From the NCBI GenBank assembly GCA_019751945.1, contig JAIEMT010000045.1:1-64000 (forward strand): a DNA stretch of 64,000 bases, given 5' to 3'. This document shows, piece by piece, positions 60,342 through 64,000 of this stretch. The stretch comes from a bacterium. GTDB lineage: Bacteria; Bdellovibrionota; UBA1018. Positions within the stretch are counted from its first letter, which is position 1; the number at the start of each line of letters is the position of its first letter. Below the pieces are notes generated by a model, which was not told the DNA's origin, did no database searches, and saw only the letters and a program-made list of their open reading frames with translations. The translations under genes and the position numbers were made by a program.

Positions 60342-60463
60342 AATTTACAAAGGCTTAGGGGCCTTGCTCTCTCCTCTTCTCATAACTCCTCTCACCCCAA
60401 CCACACACAGAGAGGGTGAGGCCCCTAGGAAAAATCAGGCAGCAGTGATCCGACATCAGTAAG

Positions 60464-60511
60464 CAGGCTCTGGAATCGGGAACGGTTCCAGAGCCTGTTT
60501 CAGTTTCTTTT
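60464..60511 (+). terminator. Intrinsic terminator downstream of the diguanylate cyclase
   Basis: The perfect 12-bp stem CAGGCTCTGGAA / TTCCAGAGCCTG (60464-60497) with a 10-base loop is followed by TTTCAGTTTCTTTT. It lies 160 bp after the gene; the DNA between has no gene. Confidence 0.7.
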
Positions 60512-60519
60512 AAAACAAA

Positions 60520-60550
60520 GAAGCCCCGAACGCTGGGCGCTCGGGGCTTC
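60520..60550. terminator. Bidirectional terminator hairpin
   Basis: GAAGCCCCGA (60520-60529) pairs with TCGGGGCTTC (60541-60550). T-rich tracts on both sides (TTCGATTTTTT on plus; TTTGTTTT on minus) fit termination of the minus-strand Gly/Pro-rich gene and of plus-strand read-through. Confidence 0.75.
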
Positions 60551-60577
60551 TTCGATTTTTTAACCAATCTCTAAAGA

Positions 60578-61126
60578 TTAGTAGCGATCGCAATATCCCG
60601 GAGGAATGTAGCAGTCGCTGTCATCTTCGAACCAATCGTTCTTGCGCATACATTCGTTTTTGGCTTCGTATGCGGCATCTTCGACGTCATTCCAGTCGGT
60701 TCCGAAGTAACGGTCACCGGATTCATCGAAAGCAATGCATTGCCATTGGCCGCGGTAAACGCTCGGGCCCCAATAGAATGCTGGCGGCGCCCAGCTGCGG
60801 CGTCCCCACCAACCAGGAGCATTGTAATTGCGCCAGCTCCAGTTATGTGGGCGATCCCAACGGCGGTTGAAGCCCGGGTTGCCGGGGTGTCCCCAGCCTG
60901 GGCCTTGGCGACCAGGGGTGCCCCAGTTACGCGGACCACCGGGTCCAGGACCGTTACGCCAATTCGGATTGACAGGTTGTGCCGGAGCATGAGGGCCCGG
61001 GCCTTGATTCCAATTCCCACGTCCAGAACCGGGACCGCGTCCACCGCCGCCACGATCACCCCAATCAGCTTGCGCAGCAACGCTGATGAAGAGGGCGACG
61101 ACGGATGTCATTACAACTTTATTCAT
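60578..61126 (-). CDS. Exported Gly/Pro/Trp-rich protein with Cys-rich C-terminus
   Basis: A 182-residue protein from ATG at 61126, preceded by GAAGGAG. The signal peptide MNKVVMTSVVALFISVAAQA is followed by about 95 residues dominated by Gly, Pro, Arg, Asn and Trp (GGGGRGPGSGRG, PGWGHPGNPGF), likely disordered. The C-terminal 70 residues form a small domain with five Cys (QWQCIAFDESGDRYFGTDW, NECMRKN, DCYIPPGYC), comparable to DUF4189-like surface domains. Surface or periplasmic; function unknown. It is followed by a terminator. Confidence 0.72.
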   Translation of the reverse strand: MNKVVMTSVVALFISVAAQADWGDRGGGGRGPGSGRGNWNQGPGPHAPAQPVNPNWRNGPGPGGPRNWGTPGRQGPGWGHPGNPGFNRRWDRPHNWSWRNYNAPGWWGRRSWAPPAFYWGPSVYRGQWQCIAFDESGDRYFGTDWNDVEDAAYEAKNECMRKNDWFEDDSDCYIPPGYCDRY

Positions 61127-61202
61127 CTGAGTCTCCTTCAATAAATTTTTCAGACACACACAGCCAATCCCCTTCAGATCAGCTTCGACGCGCGGATTAA
61201 TC

Positions 61203-62558
61203 TCAGGGGTATTTCTTGTCAATGGGGGGACGCAAAGAATTTAGTCCTCTTTTCTCCAGTTCTTTTAACAGAGTGAGTTCGTCCGAATCGTGAGGTGGTT
61301 TACAAAAACGCGCCGAGTCAATATTTGCAGAGACGAGCTTTGGGAGGTCATATCGCGGATTTTTGAAATCAAACAAATCCAGCATGGCATCGGCGTTAGC
61401 GTCTCGAAATGTCAGGGCAGGCAGGTTGTGAGTCGTCTGAATAAATCTCAAAATCGAGGTGTGATCGTACGTCACGTGTGAAACGAAGTGCCGTTTCACG
61501 TAAGGCGACACTGCAATAAAGGGAACTCGAAATCCCAGTCGGTCGAAAACTCCCGGCTCCGAATTCGATTTCAACATTGGAGGAATCGCGTCCGGCACAC
61601 AAGCTTCGGGAGGAGGAACGTGGTCCGCAAATCCTCCGTTCTCGTCATAAGTAAAAAACAGTACCGAGTTTTTCCAATACGAACTATTTAAGAGCGCAAG
61701 CACTCGGTCTGCTACCCACTTCTGTCCCACTTGAATGTTGGCGTTCGGGTGTTCATCTTCATTTTCCATCAGTGAATCGATGAAGACGACCTGAGGCAAG
61801 GTTCCATTCGCGAGATCTTTTTCGAAGTCCGAAATTTTTTGCATCTTCTGGATGTTGGCGTGAAGCATGGGTTGAAATAGCGCCGTGTAGCCGATGAGCT
61901 TGTTGTCGGAATAATATTTCCAACTCACACCGTGCTTGGTCATCAAATCAAAAATCGTGGGCTGCGCAAACTCGGAGGTGTTTTTCGGAATGTCATTCGC
62001 GATGTGACCAAAAGAAGTGCCTGCAAAAAGATACATGCGATTGGGAATGGTTTGAGTGAGCGACGAACAGAAGTACCGATCCGCTGTCGCGAATTCATTA
62101 GCGAGGGAGTAGTAAAAAGGAAGATCGGTGTGATCGAAGTAGCCAATTGCGCGCTTTCCATTTTCTAGCAAGAATCGATCGTTCTTACCCTGGTTCCACA
62201 TGCGGTGCTGCGGGTCCCACTCGTGGCCGACGTCATCGATGCAGAGCTCTGTCTCATGGTAGGGAGCGGCCGGTTTATCGTGTTCATCGGGATAGGTGAG
62301 AGCGTCGGTGATTCCATCAATCGCGCTCCCATAAAACTGCGGGAGCGTCAGTTTGCCGAGATACTGATCGAAGCTGTGGTTCTCTTGCATGATGACCACA
62401 ATGTGTTCGATGGGAATATTCGGATTCTTCGTGCCGGGCGTGGTGGCTGGATTGGGAAGCGCTCCGGGCTGCGCTGTGCAAACCGGTGCCGCTTGCGCAG
62501 CTCGTGCAAAAAATAAAATGCTAACGAGCGCAATGCTGGTGATTCGGATTCTATTCAT
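61203..62558 (-). CDS. Exported phosphoesterase (phospholipase C/acid phosphatase family)
   Basis: A 451-residue protein. Signal peptide ends near ARAAQA. Phosphoesterase (PF04185-type) signatures: IEHIVVIMQENHSFDQYLGK (metal and nucleophile region), FSSLTQTIPNRMYLFAGTSF (SxTxPNR), VIFIDSLMENEDEHPNANIQ and FFTYDENGGFADHVPPP. Members cleave phospholipids or phosphate esters outside the cytoplasm. AGGGGGC precedes the ATG but lies inside a hairpin (62562-62579). Confidence 0.9.
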   Translation of the reverse strand: MNRIRITSIALVSILFFARAAQAAPVCTAQPGALPNPATTPGTKNPNIPIEHIVVIMQENHSFDQYLGKLTLPQFYGSAIDGITDALTYPDEHDKPAAPYHETELCIDDVGHEWDPQHRMWNQGKNDRFLLENGKRAIGYFDHTDLPFYYSLANEFATADRYFCSSLTQTIPNRMYLFAGTSFGHIANDIPKNTSEFAQPTIFDLMTKHGVSWKYYSDNKLIGYTALFQPMLHANIQKMQKISDFEKDLANGTLPQVVFIDSLMENEDEHPNANIQVGQKWVADRVLALLNSSYWKNSVLFFTYDENGGFADHVPPPEACVPDAIPPMLKSNSEPGVFDRLGFRVPFIAVSPYVKRHFVSHVTYDHTSILRFIQTTHNLPALTFRDANADAMLDLFDFKNPRYDLPKLVSANIDSARFCKPPHDSDELTLLKELEKRGLNSLRPPIDKKYP

Positions 62559-62561
62559 GAT

Positions 62562-62579
62562 GCCCCCTCGACTGGGGGC
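62562..62579 (-). promoter_or_regulatory. Hairpin covering the phosphoesterase ribosome site
   Basis: GCCCCC and GGGGGC pair around six bases. On the minus strand the 3' arm GGGGGC is the Shine-Dalgarno-like sequence three bases before ATG 62558. Pairing would block ribosome binding until opened. Confidence 0.45.
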
Positions 62580-62609
62580 CTATTACATGGAGGGGGTGCT
62601 AGAAACAAT

Positions 62610-62642
62610 AAAGGACTTGAAGGAGAACCCTTCAAGTCCTTT
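62610..62642. terminator. Intrinsic terminator-like hairpin
   Basis: The perfect 14-bp stem AAAGGACTTGAAGG / CCTTCAAGTCCTTT with a 5-base loop. On the minus strand it follows the small membrane-protein gene and is trailed by ATTGTTTC, fitting termination of the add transcript. Confidence 0.65.
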
Positions 62643-62703
62643 ACCGCCACGAAACCCCATGAGTGTGTGGGGGGGGGAAGTATGGAGCCCCGTGGATGAA
62701 AAA

Positions 62704-62844
62704 TTAATTTTCAAAGCTTGGGTAAGAAATAGACCAGAAAATGGCCAAGAGCAACAAGAAAATCGGAAAAAAACCGACAATAATGCATCTTGATAGTTTC
62801 TTGAAGAAGGGCTCCTGGGGCCGGTTTGTGGTGATTTTTTGCAT
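62704..62844 (-). CDS. Small single-pass membrane protein, 46 residues
   Basis: An ATG 15 bp after the adenosine deaminase gene reads MQKITTNRPQEPFFKKLSRC, then a strong hydrophobic helix (IIVGFFPIFLLLLAIFW) and a short tail SISYPSFEN. The basic residues before the helix fit an N-in inner-membrane protein. No clear Shine-Dalgarno, so translation may be coupled to the upstream gene. Followed by a perfect terminator hairpin. No known family. Confidence 0.55.
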   Translation of the reverse strand: MQKITTNRPQEPFFKKLSRCIIVGFFPIFLLLLAIFWSISYPSFEN

Positions 62845-62858
62845 GAGAAAACAGGGAC

Positions 62859-63809
62859 TTAGGAATTCAGGAAACTAAAGCGAAATGCATGGTCATCGGT
62901 CATTTGAATCTCAGCTTCTGACATTCCCATACGCGTTCGACAGAGATTCTTTTCATGAGGAAGGGTGACTCCGAAGACCCCCGGATCATCCGTGTTGATG
63001 CAAACCGGAATTCCCGCGCGCAATACTTTTGGCAATGGATGTTCTTCGATTTGCTTAACGGCCTGCGTGATCCAATTGCTGGTGGGGCACATTTCCAAAC
63101 AGATCTGTCGTCGTTGAAGCTCCTGCAAAAGTTTCGGATCTTGAACGCAGGAAATTCCGTGGCCAATTCTTCGAGCGCCTAAGTATTCAATCGCTGCCCA
63201 AATATTCTCTGGCCCCGCACCTTCTCCTGCATGCACCGTGATGGGAGCTCCCGCTTTAACCGCAGGACGAAAGGCTTCTTCAAAAAGTTTGCAAGGAAAT
63301 CCCGCTTCATTGCCAGCTAGGTCTAAAGCGACAAAGCGATTTCTATTTTTCAAAAAGAAGTCGACGGTTTCAGCGACGGGTTCGGGTCCGTAGTCTCTTG
63401 AAGCAATGCAGATCAAGCCGACTTCGATGTCTGGGAATTTTTTTCGAGCGCGGGCAATTCCGTTTTCAAAAGAAGCGAGGGCCGCTTCCCAGGGCATGCC
63501 ACTCGTTTCGCAAGCGAAAGACGGAGAGAAGCGAAGCTCCACTCGGCGGGTGCCTTCGTTGTAGCAGTCCTCTACGACTTCATAGGCCACTCGTTCGAGG
63601 GTCTCCGGTTTGTCTAAAACTTTTTGGAAGAGAGTGAAGGTGTCTAAGACTTCGGCCAGCGTGCGCATCGGGTCGCGCAGATAGACTTTTCGACCAAATT
63701 CTTCGAGCGAAGTACTGCTCCCCGTTTTGCCCTGCTTTTTTGCTAGCTCGAGCAAAGTGGTTAATCGAACCGAAACGTCGAGGTGACGGTGCAGCTCAGT
63801 TTGAGGCAT
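62859..63809 (-). CDS. add: Adenosine deaminase
   Basis: About 316 residues from ATG at 63809 (MPQTELHRHLD). Zinc ligands and catalytic residues: H-R-H in ELHRHLD, TVHAGEG (His, Glu), ISCVQDP/RIGHGIS (His) and INTDDPGVF (Asp-Asp). CPTSNW is also conserved. Hydrolyses adenosine or 2'-deoxyadenosine to the inosine form. Slightly shorter than average. Its 5' end overlaps the fabI stop by 14 bp, so they are translated in tandem. Confidence 0.93.
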   Translation of the reverse strand: MPQTELHRHLDVSVRLTTLLELAKKQGKTGSSTSLEEFGRKVYLRDPMRTLAEVLDTFTLFQKVLDKPETLERVAYEVVEDCYNEGTRRVELRFSPSFACETSGMPWEAALASFENGIARARKKFPDIEVGLICIASRDYGPEPVAETVDFFLKNRNRFVALDLAGNEAGFPCKLFEEAFRPAVKAGAPITVHAGEGAGPENIWAAIEYLGARRIGHGISCVQDPKLLQELQRRQICLEMCPTSNWITQAVKQIEEHPLPKVLRAGIPVCINTDDPGVFGVTLPHEKNLCRTRMGMSEAEIQMTDDHAFRFSFLNS

Positions 63810-64000
63810 TGACGTCGATATTACCCATGATGTGAGCACCACTGTCTACGTACATGGTCGAGCCAGTGATGTGTTTGCCTCCGGGTCCGCAAAGGAATGC
63901 TGCAAGCGCGCCAACGTCGTCGCCCGTGATGTTCTCACGGAGCGGCGTTTTTTCAGCAGCTTGCGAGAGCATGTCGCGGAAATTTCGAATTCCAGCGGCT
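63796..64000 (-). CDS. fabI: Enoyl-[acyl-carrier-protein] reductase, 3' part
   Basis: The window edge cuts the 5' end. The last 67 residues read AAGIRNFRDM, KTPLRENITGDDVGALAAFL, GKHITGSTMYVDSGAHIMG and end NASN, matching the C-terminus of FabI-type SDRs (EDVG, ITG.xxYVDxG). FabI reduces enoyl-ACP in fatty acid elongation. add overlaps its stop. Confidence 0.88.
   Translation of the reverse strand, partial: AAGIRNFRDMLSQAAEKTPLRENITGDDVGALAAFLCGPGGKHITGSTMYVDSGAHIMGNIDVNASN

Noticed and set aside
60355-60567. 70-codon minus-strand frame between the cyclase and the Gly/Pro-rich gene
   Set aside because: It spans two terminator hairpins, has no ribosome site and no similarity to any protein type.
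62660-62675. Nine-G run near 62664 as a phase-variable switch
   Set aside because: It lies in non-coding DNA downstream of the small membrane-protein gene, and no promoter or frame there would be affected.

Overview
The window reads as chromosomal DNA of a Gram-negative bacterium of the Bdellovibrio type (old deltaproteobacterial grade, Bdellovibrionota). The taxonomy is an inference. It rests on an EF-G of the spirochaete/planctomycete/delta-proteobacterial (spd) subtype that resembles mitochondrial EF-G1, on outer-membrane barrels ending in Phe, on many small Sec-exported proteins unknown elsewhere, on secreted hydrolases (M1 aminopeptidase, phosphoesterase, PLA2-like enzyme, alpha/beta hydrolase, transglycosylase lipoprotein), and on frequent GTG/TTG starts. 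I saw no rRNA, tRNA, prophage or CRISPR array. The only mobile-type gene is a REP-associated tyrosine transposase.

Layout. 0.1-6.5 kb: Tyr/Ser/Pro repeat protein, O-antigen ligase-like membrane protein, acetyl-CoA synthetase, a desaturase of the eukaryotic sphingolipid delta-4 (DES1) type, a TfoX-like protein and a membrane-anchored barstar-fold protein. 6.6-14.6 kb: large exported zinc metalloprotease-like protein, Fe(II)/2-oxoglutarate oxygenase, barrel protein, PDZ protein, pirin, lipoprotein rhodanese and a LysR regulator. 14.8-25 kb: exported proteins, a frameshifted SDR, a Ste24-type protease, copper ATPase, glycosyltransferase, thioredoxin-fold protein, exonuclease III, a CofE-like ligase and the REP transposase. 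25-34 kb: small exported proteins, the overlapping orn/dCMP deaminase/M1 aminopeptidase operon, EF-G, and a frameshifted phospholipase A2-like gene. 34-45 kb: GHKL ATPase protein, barrel protein, glycolytic operon gap-pgk-tpiA-secG, M42-type peptidase, a PolX/PHP protein whose polymerase site has lost catalytic residues, and endonuclease III. 45-53 kb: frameshifted lipoprotein, BolA plus CGFS glutaredoxin, a 48-residue basic protein, lytic transglycosylase, hydrolase, acyl-CoA ligase plus Nudix, and RF3. 53-64 kb: signalling block (HDOD, histidine kinase, NtrC-type regulator, DUF1232), two tandem exported paralogues, a diguanylate cyclase behind a good sigma-54 promoter with an upstream palindrome, a Gly/Pro/Trp-rich exported protein, phosphoesterase, adenosine deaminase and the 3' end of fabI.

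Points that stand out: the DES1-like desaturase; the diguanylate cyclase with sigma-54 promoter and enhancer-like palindrome close to an NtrC-type gene set; a 37-bp intergenic repeat present twice; a 122-bp palindromic intergenic element; a REP hairpin beside its transposase; and three exported or enzymatic genes (near 16130, 32100 and 45335) whose frames are restored by one base in a homopolymer. The last are most simply explained as read or assembly indels, though phase variation is possible.
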